Source: Linum tenue
Lineage: Eukaryota; Streptophyta; Magnoliopsida; Malpighiales; Linaceae
Direction: 5' to 3'
DNA length: 64,000 bases
Assembly (NCBI GenBank): GCA_946122785.1
Contig: CAMGYJ010000005.1
Span: 68,832,200-68,896,199, forward strand
The position numbers were made by a program, and so were the translations under genes. Positions 11,301 to 21,735 of this stretch are shown one piece after another. The notes under the pieces are model-generated. The model was given only the letters and a program-made list of their open reading frames with translations, was not told where the DNA came from and did no database searches. The stretch's first letter is position 1, and every line of letters starts with the position of its first letter.

Positions 11301-12092
11301 CAGGTACAACGTTCTGTCCATGGATTGTTTGTTTCTCAGAAGAAGTACATCAAGGATTTGTTAGACACAGCGCACTACAGTGAGAGCATTCCATGCTCGA
11401 CTCCCATGGAGCAGAACCTACGACTTACCCGAGAGAGTGGTGATTTATTAGAGGACCAGTCAGTTTATCGCAGTTTAGTGGGTAGCTTAATTTATCTCAC
11501 CCATACTCGTCCAGATATTTCATATGCAGTGCATGGGTTACTTCGATACTTGAAACAGACCAAGGAAGTCGGTATGTTCTTTCCTGCAGATGGTGAGCCC
11601 GTAATAGAAGCTTTTGCAGATGCAGACTATGCCGGGTGTAAGGATACTAGACGATCTACTTCCGGATGGTGTATACGGGTAGGCAGATCATTTGTTTCGT
11701 GGCGGTGTCGGAAGCAAGATCGAGTGTCAAAGTCATCAACAGAAACAGAGTATCGTTCTATGTCTGAGGTAAGCTCTGAGATGGAATGGTTACATCGGCT
11801 ACTTGGTGAATTGGACATGGTGTGTCATCGGCCTATGAGGATATATGGAGATAACACGAGTGCGATACAGATTGCTATAAATCCGGTGTTACTTGACAGG
11901 ACGAAGCATATTGAGGTACATGTTCACTATATCCGACAGCTGATCGCGGAGGGCACTATACAGGTCGGGTATCTTTCTACTGAGGATCAGACAGCAGACA
12001 TTCTGACAAAGGCGTTGGCTTCAAGTAGACATTGGTTTCTCTCATCCAAATTGATGTTGCGTACCCAACATCAATTTGAGGGAGGGTGTTGA
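8341..12092 (+). pseudogene. pol: pol polyprotein of Copia-2 (protease-integrase-RT-RNase H)
   Basis: One frame is open from the zinc knuckles to 12092 except for an amber TAG at 9843-9845. Protease: WLLDSAAFNHMT near 8703 carries D-S-A where D-S-G is expected. Integrase: an HX3HX30CX2C-like region near 9300-9420, then HTDLWGP, LRSDPGGDF (usually DNGGEF) and QNGVVERKNR, so the D,D,E residues are present. The TAG falls in integrase before SSVPNRFWVEA, where a CAG glutamine is likely. RT: QLDVKNAFLHGDM and YVDD at 11181-11192 are intact. At 11515-11545 PDISYAV joins directly to HGLLRYLKQ, so about 20 residues of the usual linker are missing in frame. RNase H: DADYAGC, STETEYR and ADILTKAL. The stop codon lies inside the 3' LTR. 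Confidence 0.92.
12078..12086 (+). promoter_or_regulatory. Polypurine tract of Copia-2
   Basis: GAGGGAGGG abuts the TGTTGAAA start of the 3' LTR, the priming site for plus-strand synthesis. Confidence 0.85.
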
Positions 12093-12290
12093 AATTGATA
12101 ATTATGTGTACTTGATTGTAATTAGCCATCCGCTTTTGTACGTATAAATATGTAGCCTGTAACCAGAAAAACCCTAACGCATATAAGAGTTTACCCTTGG
12201 AGAGTTCTATCTCTCACGTGGACTAGTCCTGATCTTCAGGGAAACCACGTTAAATCCTCGTGTTCATTAGATTTCATATGCTAATTGACA
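12087..12290 (+). repeat. 3' LTR of Copia-2
   Basis: 204 bp, partner of 7174-7377, followed by the target repeat AATCC. Its last 70 bp belong to the first unit of a 320-bp tandem duplication. Confidence 0.95.
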
Positions 12291-12860
12291 AATCCCTGGA
12301 GCTTCTCACTATTCTTCAAGCTTGTGCTCTCTTTTTCACTTTATTTCTTTGCTTTCCTATTGTTTTACGGGCATTGGTAAGTTGGATTTTGATTTACAGA
12401 ACAATCTCCTTTTTCAATTCTTCACTTAATGTGTTGCCTGTATTTCATTGATTCAGGGTAAATAGTGACTTCTATCGAATCAAGTAAGTTTAATTATCTC
12501 TTGCTCGTGTACGTCTCGTTCATTGTTAGACTCTCGGGTGGACTAGTCCTGATCTTCAGGGAAACCACGTTAAATCCTCGTGTTCATTAGATTTCATATG
12601 CTAATTGACAAATCCCTGGAGCTTCTCACTATTCTTCAAGCTTGTGCTCTCTTTTTCACTTTATTTCTTTGCTTTCCTATTGTTTTACGGGCATTGGTAA
12701 GTTGGATTTTGATTTACAGAACAATCTCCTTTTTCAATTCTTCACTTAATGTGTTGCCTGTATTTCATTGATTCAGGGTAAATAGTGACTTCTATCGAAT
12801 CAAGTAAGTTTAATTATCTCTTGCTCGTGTACGTCTCGTTCATTGTTAGACTCTCGGGTG
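12221..12860 (+). repeat. 320-bp perfect tandem duplication across the Copia-2 border
   Basis: Units 12221-12540 and 12541-12860 look identical; the short peptides they encode are the same residue for residue. Each unit holds the last 70 bp of the Copia-2 LTR, the AATCC target repeat and about 245 bp of flanking DNA including a GTAAGT donor-like site. The bases before the two units (CTCTCACGTG and CTCTCGGGTG) are similar, which suggests replication slippage or unequal exchange at short homology after Copia-2 inserted. Confidence 0.93.
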
Positions 12861-13720
12861 CAATTGTATATACATGGATCATTGTATATGTTTTATCCCT
12901 TGAATCAATGGACATTAAGGAGAATTTAGATGGTTGAATAGAAATATGACTCTGACTCTGAGTGGGCCACTGAGATCATAATAGGGAATGAGTTTATTCA
13001 CATGTGAATTCTTTGAGAAAAAAGTCACATGTTAGTTCTCGCGAATGTCCTCTTGTATTACGCATATAGGGACTTGTTTCTCATTGCAAATTACTAATGG
13101 TGCTTGTAATACGTACTAGCTCAATAATGATGGGGGATTTTATTTTATCTTGTTATCACCATCATCCAAAGAGTTATTTTATCTTGGATGGAAAATGACA
13201 TATGTTGCACTTAGTTTCTCTGTTGGGTTTATGTGGTGATGGTTGTTGGATGAGTTGCTTGGACTGAATGCAGGTATCAGAATCACGACTTCAAGGGAGA
13301 AAATTTGCATCTCAAAAGGAAGGGTGGCTCAAAAGCTTTTGAGTAAAAGTCAATATGTCAACTTATCTTTGAGAGTTCTTGTAATTCATAGTATTGTACG
13401 ATCTGCTCAACCAGGAACATAACTTTGTCTTTGTATTAGTCTTTTGTCATATAGTTTGATTGAGAAATGAGGTGGTCGAAGTCTTACTTCATTGTACATT
13501 TCGTGATGGTTGGAACCTTACAACTTATTAATAATTGGATAATCATAACTGGAATACTCATGACTGAATATGTTCCATTGGTGATGAAATGTAATAGTAC
13601 TGACTAGATTGTGTCATTAGTCGCTCGTTCAAATTTTTATTAATCTCGTCATCATTTAATTTCGTATTAGACTCTCAATTTTATCAACAATATCATCGTC
13701 TCCAATAAACTATTTTCTTA
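12861..13720 (+). other. Non-repetitive spacer, possible remnant of a host gene
   Basis: No element signature. A TTGAATGCAG acceptor-like site ends at about 13273 and is followed by an open stretch of about 50 codons to a TAA near 13423. It could be a 3'-terminal host exon, but I recognise no domain. Confidence 0.3.
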
Positions 13721-14203
13721 TAGCAAAACTAGCCACAAAATATATTTTGAAAAATAATTTTACAGTTTAATATGATTATCGATGATTACAAGTATAAATA
13801 TAATTCATATTAAATTATGAATTATATTTAAAAATATTTATTTTTGCAAATATTCGTGGCAAGAAGTATGAGTTCATTTAGTTTCGGATTCATTATACAT
13901 GGCAAAAGATGAAATGAAGCTACACTATGTACTTTGTACAGCTGAAAGTTTTTTTGATTTTGCTACATAAGTTGTGCATTTGTGGCTAGAAGCTTTTAGT
14001 GTTTTGGCTACACTATATGCATTTTGGTAGCAAAAGTAACTATTCTTAGCTACGTAAGTGATAAAATGTGTGGCTAACCTTTAGCTGCGCCACTTTTAGC
14101 CACACGAGCTACAAATAATATATTTTGTGGCTATATGGTTTAGCCACACAATATTGACCTTTTAGCCATAAACATTTCTGTTGCTACTTATGGGTTTTCT
14201 TGT
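13721..14203 (-). mobile_element. CACTA-like transposon terminal fragment
   Basis: Read on the minus strand, the right edge begins CATACAAGAAAACCC, one base short of the plant CACTA terminus CACTACAAGAAAA. Inside it are many short subterminal repeats of GTGGCTA/TAGCCAC (near 14076, 14095, 14123, 14140, 14161) in both orientations, as in En/Spm elements. No transposase and no opposite terminus were found. It abuts the broken end of Ath-1 exactly, so it may mark a rearrangement breakpoint. Confidence 0.5.
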
Positions 14204-15251
14204 ATGCTCGAGGAGGTTTGTCTGACGGTCAAGGTGGGAAGTCACTCCCCCAAACTGGGTCTCAAGGCGATCCATCCTCTGCACGAGGGGATCACCCACT
14301 GCCTGGCTTTTGAAGCTGCTGGTGGTGGTGGTATGGGGCGCTGGAGCGCGGGACGTCGGCAGCAGCTTGGTGCTCGAGCAGGTGGCTTCTCTGGGGGTGG
14401 AACCCCTGGAGGAGAACTCAATCCCTCGATGTACCGAATTGGTCCAAAGGTTCGCAATAAGCGCATGGAGTGCAAGGTGATCTCGTCAAACCCCTGGGTG
14501 CGCCATTCTCTCGAGCTCCCTGCAAGGCTGACATTGAAGTGTCGAGCAAGGCGGGTGATGTAGGGACCCATCGATGTGACATAACGATGGTTTCCACCTC
14601 TGGACCTGGCAAAAGAGGTGGCTATGACTGAACCCAGGTGCAGAGTGCTAGACGGGTCCACCATGAAAGAACAGGCGATTAAGATTCTCTGGGTTATCTT
14701 GTTAGCATTGTGGTAAGCCGGGTAGAGGGAACGAACCTGGAGCGCAACGATGACACGCCACTGGGGTTGGACTGTAGATGCCAGTGTGAGGGCCTACCTA
14801 AATTTTGTCTTTTGGTACTTCGAAAGGCAAAACTTCAGAAACGTGGCATTCATTTTGCAACTTTTGATGGCGTCTTCCTCCCAATCATCCTCATGTTTGG
14901 CTTCAACTCCTAGGGCTCTGGCTAACCCGTCGTAGCTCAAAATGCGACATTCCCCTCCCAACTGGAACTTAACCTGCGTATCGGATGGCCAAGTAGGCAT
15001 GTGTTCTTGAGGATGGTGAAGGTGCTGAAAAACTCGACGCACAGTTCCCTGTAAATGTCATCTTCGAGATTAAGGAGTTGGCACCATTGTGGGTGCTCCA
15101 CTGCCTCCCTCATAACATCACCGCAATAAAGCCCGTCGAACTGTGCGAAGTCAAGTTTCCAATGGTCACTGACGTGTGAAGATGCCTAAAAACGCATCTC
15201 TTTTTCCATTTTAGGGCGGCCCCTTAGCGCCATAAGGTACGGGTGGTTCAT
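14204..15251 (-). pseudogene. ATHILA-type ORF2 of Ath-1, truncated
   Basis: The start ATG (15251-15249) lies ten bases after an acceptor-like TTTTTGCAG, as in Ath-2 and Ath-5. The first codons read MNHPYLMALRGRPKMEKEM before a stop. Later frames give FQLGGECRILSYDGLARALG at about 14970-14910 and YITRLARHFNVSL at about 14565-14525, the two hallmark blocks of the ATHILA ORF family (PF03078-like). Several frameshifts and stops are present. The C-terminus is lost at the CACTA-like junction. The function of this protein family is unknown; an env-like or RNA-binding role has been proposed for related third ORFs. Confidence 0.8.
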
Positions 15252-15261
15252 GTTAACCATC

Positions 15262-15733
15262 CTGCAAAAATCAGCAAGCAAGCACCATACGTGGAAACAT
15301 TCGTTAAGCACAACTCATTGGGAGGAAAAAGAATTCCCCCCTGCACTTATTTCCACTATGGATTTCAGACATTTAAGCTCAACCCACTGTGGCATGGTTG
15401 CGGGTTTTTCAAGATTCATCAACAAAAAGGATTTGAACCCCAACCCATGCCACGGTTGTTACCAACCACCATTCAAACATAACCACACATTTCCATTCAA
15501 TAATTAGTACTTTGTGGGCAAAATCGACAAATAAAAGCAATTCGAATCACCAATTAAATGGCCACCAAGGTTCAACTAAGCTCATGCAACAACATTTCAA
15601 CATTCAATCAACCTAATTCGCCTAATTCCTCACTCTAATTCTCGGTTCAACATTCAAGGCACTACAAATTATCCTCACTTCACTACCTAATCCGATTCTC
15701 CCAAAATAAACAAGGTAGAGGTGAAAAACCAAC
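15262..15733 (-). other. Putative ORF2 leader intron of Ath-1
   Basis: On the minus strand, GTTGGTTTTT (starting 15733) to TTTTTGCAG (ending 15262) aligns with the inferred introns of Ath-2 and Ath-5. The exon base before GT is T here (CCAT|GTTGG) instead of G, so this copy may splice poorly. Confidence 0.5.
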
Positions 15734-16048
15734 ATGGAAACTCAAATAGGACGTAGGAGGAAGTGAGGTGCGGGCGAGGAAGGCAAAAACGGCTGAAAAC
15801 AGACCGGAGTGTGGTCGTTGGAGACTCGCCGCCGGCGACCTTGCCGAAAAAAACTTGCCCCAAATCTCCCCAAAATTGCAGCACAGGCCGGTTTTGAAGT
15901 GGGGAGATTGGTTATGAAATTGGTTTTGGATTTTGCTCACCGAAAATGGGTGAAAATTTGAAAACCGTCGAATTTTTGCGGTTTTTCGGCGAGAATTCGA
16001 ATTTTCCGACGAGAATTGATCGTGAAGTGAAGAGTCGTCGTTCACGCC

Positions 16049-16059
16049 CCTTTTATAGG
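16049..16059 (-). promoter_or_regulatory. Internal TATA box upstream of the ORF2 leader (Ath-1)
   Basis: On the minus strand CCTATAAAAGG followed by GGCG is a textbook plant TATA element. It sits between a palindrome cluster and the GC-rich ORF2 leader, well away from any LTR. Ath-2 has the weaker CCTACAAAAGG at the same place. Confidence 0.5.
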
Positions 16060-16090
16060 AGAAGCACGACGTTCACAGACGCGTTGGCTT

Positions 16091-16221
16091 GTTCACGGTC
16101 TTATAGACCGTGAACACTCAAGTCCGTTCGTGAACTAGGGTTGGTCAACAGGTGGTTCACAAGCAGAAGCGCCTGGTTCACGTACGCGTTTGCTTGTTCA
16201 TGGTCTTGTAAGACCATGAAC
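16091..16221. repeat. Palindromes in the Ath-1 gag-ORF2 spacer
   Basis: Two strong inverted repeats occur. GTTCACGGTCT-tat-AGACCGTGAAC spans 16091-16115. GTTCATGGTCTT-gt-AAGACCATGAAC spans 16196-16221. The second carries a paired C-to-T and G-to-A change in its arms, so the symmetry is retained. Related palindromes occur in the Ath-1 LTR near 19390-19440. Confidence 0.88.
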
Positions 16222-16506
16222 ACTCAATTCCGTCCGTGAACTCGAGTGAAAACAGGGCACTTCTGAGAAATTTTTTGACTCGACCTATTTCACCGTGCCT
16301 CCTAACGATCACAACACGACCATAAAATGCAAAACCACCAAACTTTGCACGGGGATACCACTCGACTACTTGAACTCTTCACTCAACACAAACACGAAAA
16401 CAAGAAAACAAGAAAAAGAAAACAAACCTCCGTTGGGTTGCTTCCCAAAAAACGCTAAGTTATCGTCATTAGCTTGACAGTTGAGGATCAATCACGTCTT
16501 GGAATG

Positions 16507-18227
16507 TTATGCCACCGAGAGTGGATCCTCCACACTCTCGGGGCGAGGCTTGTAGCCTCCCATCTTATGCTCCATTAGGTGGCCCTCTTGGCCGGCCAAC
16601 TTAGCTTTGGCCTTCTCCTTCCTTCGAGCCAAAGCTTGTTTCATCTTTTGCCTCCAACCATTCTTTTTATTTTCCTTGGGCATAGTACCCTCCTTGACTT
16701 CCTGCTCAAAATCATCGCAACCGACACAAGTAATAGTGGGGTTCGCCTTGAGAGGCTCTCCTCCACTCACATTCACATCATTCAAAACCAATTCCTTCAG
16801 TTTCTCACTTCTAGTCTTAGGGTCAATTTCAAGATTGATTCTCTCCTCACCATCCCTCAGAATTAAAGTCCCCTCATTAACATCTATCAATGCCTTGGCG
16901 ATGGCAAGGAAGGGACAACCGAGTATGAGTGGCATATCCGAGTCCTCACTTATGTCGAGAATCACGAAATCAGTCTGATAGCAAAACTTTCCTACTCGCA
17001 CCAACATGTCCTCCACAATGCGTCTTGGGCTAATGACCGAACGGTCGACTAAAGTGATGCTAATCTTAGTGGTCTTAAGTTCACCTACTTCTAACTTTTT
17101 GAAAAGCTTATAGGGCTCACATTAACACTAGCTCCTAGATCCGCCAAGGAATTTTCTATATGATGGTTACCAATACCAAGTGGGATAGTAAAGCTACCTT
17201 GGTCGGACCGCTTTTTGGGCAAGCCATTGAGGAGGAAAGCCGAACACTCCTCGCCAAGAGTCACGTTGGCAAGGCCTTCAAACTTCGGTTTCTCGATGAG
17301 GAATCCTTTGAGGTACTTTGCATACCTCGGCATTTGAGCCATGGCTTTAAGGAAAGGGATATTGAGGTGGAGGATGCGGAGCATTTCCATAAAACCTCCA
17401 CACTCGTTTTCCAACCTCTCCTTATGGGGAAAGGAAGGGGTGGCTTGTACTCCACCGTAGAAATTTTCAACCTGAAACTGCTCCTCGAACCCATGGTGAG
17501 GGCATTGAAGAAAGTAAGACGAGAATCTCTCCCAAGCATCCCGCAAGGTCTCGTCTTCTTCTTGCTCGAAATGAGTGATCTTCTTCCTCCACTCGGCCGT
17601 CTTCGAAGGCGGGCAATAGTGGGTCATGAATTTGTTGAGAAGATCGTCCCATAAGGTGATTGAATGAGGCAGGCGGTTGTTTAGCCATCGGATTGCTTTC
17701 CCCGCAAGTGAATAGGGGAAAAGCCTCAGTTGCAAAGCTTCAACCGGCATGCCATTGATTTTCAAGCTCCCTGCGACCTCCAAAAATCTCTGCACATGCT
17801 CTCTTTGTCACTCGCACGGAAGACCGTGGAACAAAGCATTATTCTGTATCATGGTCACTAGAGCCGGCTTGATCTCGAAATTGTTGCCCGCCACGGGAGG
17901 GTGTAGGATTGGCAATTGTATGTCTGACGGCCTTGGGGCCATATAATATCCCATTGTCCTCGAGACTTCCTCTTCCGCCGCCGCATTGTTTAGGTTACGA
18001 GCTTGGGCGACTCCTGCTTCTCTTTGGTTCCTCGCCATTTCTACTCCAATGTCTGGTTCACATTCCACTTCTTCAACTTCTACTCCACCGCCGAGACCAA
18101 ATTGTTGTCCCCTTTCTTCACTTCTCCTTCTCGCCTCCGCTAGCTCCCTCTCCCGTTCTAGGAGTCGAAGAGTTCGGTTTATGTCATTTTCACGTGGTAT
18201 CAAAGGTGTCGGATTGCTCCGGGTCAT
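16507..18227 (-). pseudogene. gag-pro: gag-protease of Ath-1
   Basis: The start MTRSNPTPLIPRENDINRTL matches the gag start of the sister elements. The matrix/capsid-like core reads QLRLFPYSLAGKAIRWLNN and QEEDETLRDAWERF (retrotrans_gag, PF03732-like). A TGA at about 17805 replaces a serine codon of the sister copy. An internal deletion after NFYGG removes the zinc-knuckle region and joins to LENECGGFMEMLR. The protease block ADLGASVNV (near 17140) has the D-L-G-A active-site pattern; a frameshift follows, then GKFCYQTDFVILDI and PLILGCPFLAIAKALIDV. The frame ends DPLSVA at 16507. Nothing resembling RT follows. Confidence 0.85.
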
Positions 18228-18352
18228 GCACCTCCCTACACACACTTAGAAAACCACACCAAGTCTAGCACAAGCAAAACACACACACTTTCAAATCTGG
18301 AAATTAAAAGCTAATTAACACCAAACAACTTTTTCAAGATAACAGACTGTTG

Positions 18353-18370
18353 TCCCCGGCAACGGCGCCA
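18353..18370 (-). promoter_or_regulatory. Primer binding site (tRNA-Asp) of Ath-1
   Basis: On the minus strand TGGCGCCGTTGCCGGGGA, complementary to the 3' end of plant tRNA-Asp, lies six bases inside the LTR end. This primer is typical of Athila-type elements. Confidence 0.88.
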
Positions 18371-18376
18371 AAAACT

Positions 18377-19809
18377 TGACTCGTCCCGAGTATCACAATT
18401 AATTCCCGCCTAAGTCCAAATATAAAACCTTAGAAGGGTGCAATACAGGGTAAGTATGTTTAAATATCAACTCAGGCCGGTCCGTGTACCCCTACTTCAA
18501 TTGTTTGAAACATTATCTAGCGAATCGGTTTTGGTTGAAAGATTGCTAAGTAAAGTAAAACAAGGCAAAAGTAAATGGTTTTGAAAGCTCTATGTGAGAA
18601 GGATCACTCGGGTGTCGCTTCCCCCTAACTACTACCATGGCATGAGGAATTGAATTAATTGTTACAGGAAAAGTGACCGCGAACCACTAGGAATCGCAAC
18701 TGTGGTCATAGACCACACTCTCGTTTGCCAAACCAAGGGATATATTATAGGCTACTCAAGTAGTCGTCTTGGTTAAGGCAATCGATGGTTGACTTACTCT
18801 ATCAATCAACCCAATGGTTGGTCGGCTTAATCGCGCTTAACCAAATTGCTTAATTCAACATAGAGGTTTGCCCTACATTAACCTAGATAGGTGGCTTAAA
18901 AAGCCCAAGGAATCCCAACTCAATTGAGCCTCCCTTGAAAGGGGGTTTTCTCTCTAATCTAGGTTAGAATGGCCAATTGGAGTGCTAAGCACAAATATGC
19001 ATAATCAACATGAAAAATACATCAATCATTGAATTAAACAACACCCATAAACAATCATTCAATTCATACAACAACTACATGGAAAATAGTTAGGGTTTCA
19101 CAACACCCAAGTGAAAAAAGGAAACTACTCCATGCCAGAAAGGGGAAGAACACAAGAGGAAAAGATAGAAACCATCACTGTGATGCCTTCAATCTCCTTT
19201 GAGCTTGTGTTGATCTTCTCTTGGGGAGAATCTTCCCAATCCACCACTTGGAGCAAACCCTAGCCTTCTTTCTTCCTTGGTTCGTTCTTTCTTTCTCTAA
19301 AATCTGAAGAAGAAGAAGAAGAAGAAGAAGACACTTTCTCACTCTTGGCTTCCCTCTCTCTTCCTTTCAGCACGAGCTCAGTTCACAGCCTCAGTTCACG
19401 GTCGTGAACTCGTTAACACGGCCGTGAACACAGAGCGCGATGTCGAAATGCACCGCTTCGCCATCAAGAGTTCACGGTTTGGCTTCAATCTTCACGCTCT
19501 TGTTGACCGTGAACTCGTCCTGCGGTAGTAACTATAGATTTATCCTTGGATGCATCACATTTCAAGGTTTTGGGCTTCAGTTCACCGCCATAGTGGACCG
19601 TGAACTCCCATGCTAACCCGTGAACTCCGCCTGGATCACCCTCTTTGCCCGGTTTTCGCCTCTTTTTGTCCAACTTTAGACTCTGGGGTTGGATCCTGAA
19701 ACACACTAAAATGCACAAAACCTAGCGTAAAACCACCCTTTTAGGAGTTAAAATGCAACAAATGCCCAAGATAAACGGGGATAAAATGTGTGCAATTAGA
19801 CCCGAATCA
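18377..19809 (-). repeat. 5' LTR of Ath-1
   Basis: 1433 bp on the minus strand, from TGATTCGGGTCTAATTGCAC to CGGGACGAGTCA. It matches the 3' LTR remnant of Ath-2 (50469-51216) and the 5' LTR remnant (21016-21586). It includes a (GAA)n run at about 19303-19330 and TTCACGGTCGTGAA-type palindromes near 19390-19440. Confidence 0.88.
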
Positions 19810-20525
19810 TCCCTATAACTTTAAATACTTTCATTATTTCCTCCCTAGTGACAGGAGACTTGAGGATTTCACAATCAACCGCCTCCAACTTACGCTGCAC
19901 TAGCTGTTCAAAGAAAGGGAGAGGATAATCTTCAACTAGAGGGTCAGAACTCCTTAGTAATTTCTCATAAAACTGGACTGCAACTTCACTTATCTTCTTG
20001 ACATCTGTTACCAGAGTTCCATCATCCTTGACCAGCCTATGAATATGCAGTTATGAGTCCTGGTCTTTACTGAAGCATGAAATAACTTAGTGTTTAAATC
20101 CCCTAAAGCAGTCTATTGCACTCGGGACTTCTAACGAAAGATAATACCACCTGGACTCTACATATGTTGGATTCTACTGGAATAGATAATAACTCCTGCC
20201 GAGCTGCTTCAAGTTCCATTTCTGCATATCGAGTTCGTTCAGAAATATCAGAGTACTCAGACCGATTCAATTTCTTGAGTTGGAGCTTAAGCTCTCGCAG
20301 TCTCCCATAGAAAATTTTGAATGAAGGACCTATAACTTCCTTATCCCAAGCTTCTGAAATAATTTGATCATAAGTGGGATGAGAGCGCCAAAAAGTAAAG
20401 AATTAAAATGGTTTTGGTAATGATTTAATCCCAGGTCTCGAATTCAACACCAACCCATAGTGATCAGAGACACCTGGGGCCAATGTACGAGCCACGCTAT
20501 GTGGGAACCAATTGAGTCATGACAT
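19810..20525 (-). pseudogene. LINE-1: L1-type LINE ORF2 relic
   Basis: The minus strand reads through the endonuclease C-terminus (LAPGVSDHYGLVLNSRPG near 20490-20430) and then FWRSHPTYDQIISEAWDKEV. KLQLKKLNRSEYSDISERTR follows near 20290, then GDLNTKLFHASVKTRTHN near 20080. It ends with VKDDGTLVTDVKKISEVAV near 20025 and PVTREEIMKVFKV before 19810. This is the endonuclease-RT linker of plant L1 elements. It is cut off just before the RT catalytic core by the Ath-1 LTR. It belongs to the same family as LINE-2. Stops and frameshifts are present. Confidence 0.82.
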
Positions 20526-21015
20526 ATTAACTATACCGATAAGAGACGACTCGTGATGTTAGAGGCCACCAAAAACAAGAGTGAATTTCACAAGCTAAAG
20601 CTCGTTGAACTAGGGTTCTTTTTCTAGCAAAAATTGTTCGATTGATTACAAGCACCAAATGAGCCTTTTATAGGCTGTTGAATCCTTAATCCTACACTAA
20701 GAATGAAAAACTAACAAACTCTAACAGAAACAAGGAAAACAAACACGAAAGAAGTCGAAAAATCCTTCCACAACTGGACTTCCCAATGGATTGCTTGCTT
20801 CCTAAGTAGCTAACTTCCTGCTCAAGCAACAAAACTGTCTTACATACCAACTTCAGGTTGTTCGTTCGAAGACCTCCAAGCTGAATCGAGCCAAACCAAT
20901 TCTAGTACGTTCTTCAGCAAGACATGGACTTTCATTTCTAACTCGTAGCTGCACTGGAATGTCCCTCAAAGGGTTTGAATAAGCCTTCATAGATGGTACC
21001 TCAAAATTGTTTGAA
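20526..21015 (-). repeat. LTR-like fragment of unknown family
   Basis: On the minus strand a TATA-like CCTATAAAAGGC (near 20665-20676) is followed by a leader and an end CCTCTAACA at about 20557, resembling an LTR with its CA terminus. Neither a second LTR nor a clear target duplication was found. It separates LINE-1 from the truncated Ath-2 LTR. Confidence 0.35.
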
Positions 21016-21586
21016 AACCCCCCTTCCAAGGGAGACTCAATTGAGTTGGTATTCCTAGGGCTTTTTAAGTCTCCTAACTAGGTTAATTTAAGGAAAACCT
21101 CAATGTTGGATTAAGCAATTTGGTTAAGCGCAATTGAGCCGTCCAACCCTTGGGTTGAGTGAGGGAGTAAGTCAACCATTGATTTCCTAAACCAAGAGGG
21201 CAGAGTGATAGCCTATAATGTATTCCTTGGTTTAGCAATTGTGAGTGTGCTCTACGACCATATTTGCATCCCCTAGCGGTTCGCGATCACGTTGCCCATA
21301 ACAATCTTTTCGATTCACATACCATGGTAGTAGTTGGGGGAAGCGACACCTGAGTGATCCATCTCACAAAAGAGCTTTCAAAACCATTCACTTTTGTCTT
21401 GCTTTATTTTAATTAGCAAACTTTTCAACCAAAACTTTGTTGGTAGATAATGATTCAAATGACTGAAGTAGGGGTATACGGACCGGCCGGGGTCGATATT
21501 TAAACATACTTATCCTTTACCGCACCCGACTAAGGTTTATACTTGGACCTTTGGCAGGAATTTATTGTTGTATTCGGGACGAGTCA
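21016..21586 (+). repeat. 5' LTR remnant of Ath-2
   Basis: This is the 3' part only, ending TTCGGGACGAGTCA. It aligns with the 18377-18960 part of the Ath-1 LTR. Promoter-bearing U3 is missing. Confidence 0.82.
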
Positions 21587-21592
21587 AGTTTT

Positions 21593-21610
21593 TGGCGCCG
21601 TTGCCGGGAA
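21593..21610 (+). promoter_or_regulatory. Primer binding site (tRNA-Asp) of Ath-2
   Basis: TGGCGCCGTTGCCGGGAA, one mismatch from the consensus, lies six bases after the LTR end. Confidence 0.88.
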
Positions 21611-21735
21611 CAACGGTCTGTTATCTTGAAAAAGTTTTTGGGTGTTAATATAGCTTTGAATTTCCAGTATTGAAAGTGTGTGTGCTTTGCTTGTGCTAGA
21701 CTTGGTGCTGTTTTCTGATTGTGTGTAGGTGGTGC

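Larger units (their letters stand above)
7174..12290 (+). mobile_element. Copia-2: nearly complete Ty1/Copia element
   Basis: The element is 5117 bp, with identical-length 204-bp LTRs (7174-7377, 12087-12290) and a perfect TSD AATCC (7169-7173, 12291-12295). It has a tRNA-Met primer site immediately after the 5' LTR and a purine tract before the 3' LTR. The LTRs differ at about three positions by eye, so insertion is fairly recent. Coding order is gag, protease, integrase, RT, RNase H. Coding is broken by one frameshift at the gag/zinc-knuckle junction and one amber stop in integrase, and part of the RT/RNase H linker is missing. Confidence 0.95.
14204..19809 (-). mobile_element. Ath-1: truncated Athila-like Ty3/Gypsy element
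   Basis: On the minus strand the order is 5' LTR (19809-18377), tRNA-Asp primer site, gag-protease (18227-16507), a palindrome-rich spacer, an intron-like stretch and ORF2 (from 15251), cut off at 14204 inside ORF2. It is closely related to Ath-2: the same LTR type, gag, ORF2 and intergenic motifs. There is no RT, RNase H or integrase between protease and ORF2, where only about 1.3 kb separates them. The 3' third and 3' LTR are missing. Confidence 0.88.

Noticed and set aside
12541..12610. Solo or second LTR of Copia-2
   Set aside because: It is the LTR tail copied within the tandem unit and lacks an LTR start or its own target repeat.
12260..12771. Two identical 63-codon frames (12260-12451 and 12580-12771) as a duplicated small gene
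   Set aside because: They arise from the 320-bp tandem duplication covering an LTR end and non-coding flank; the frame starts inside the LTR.
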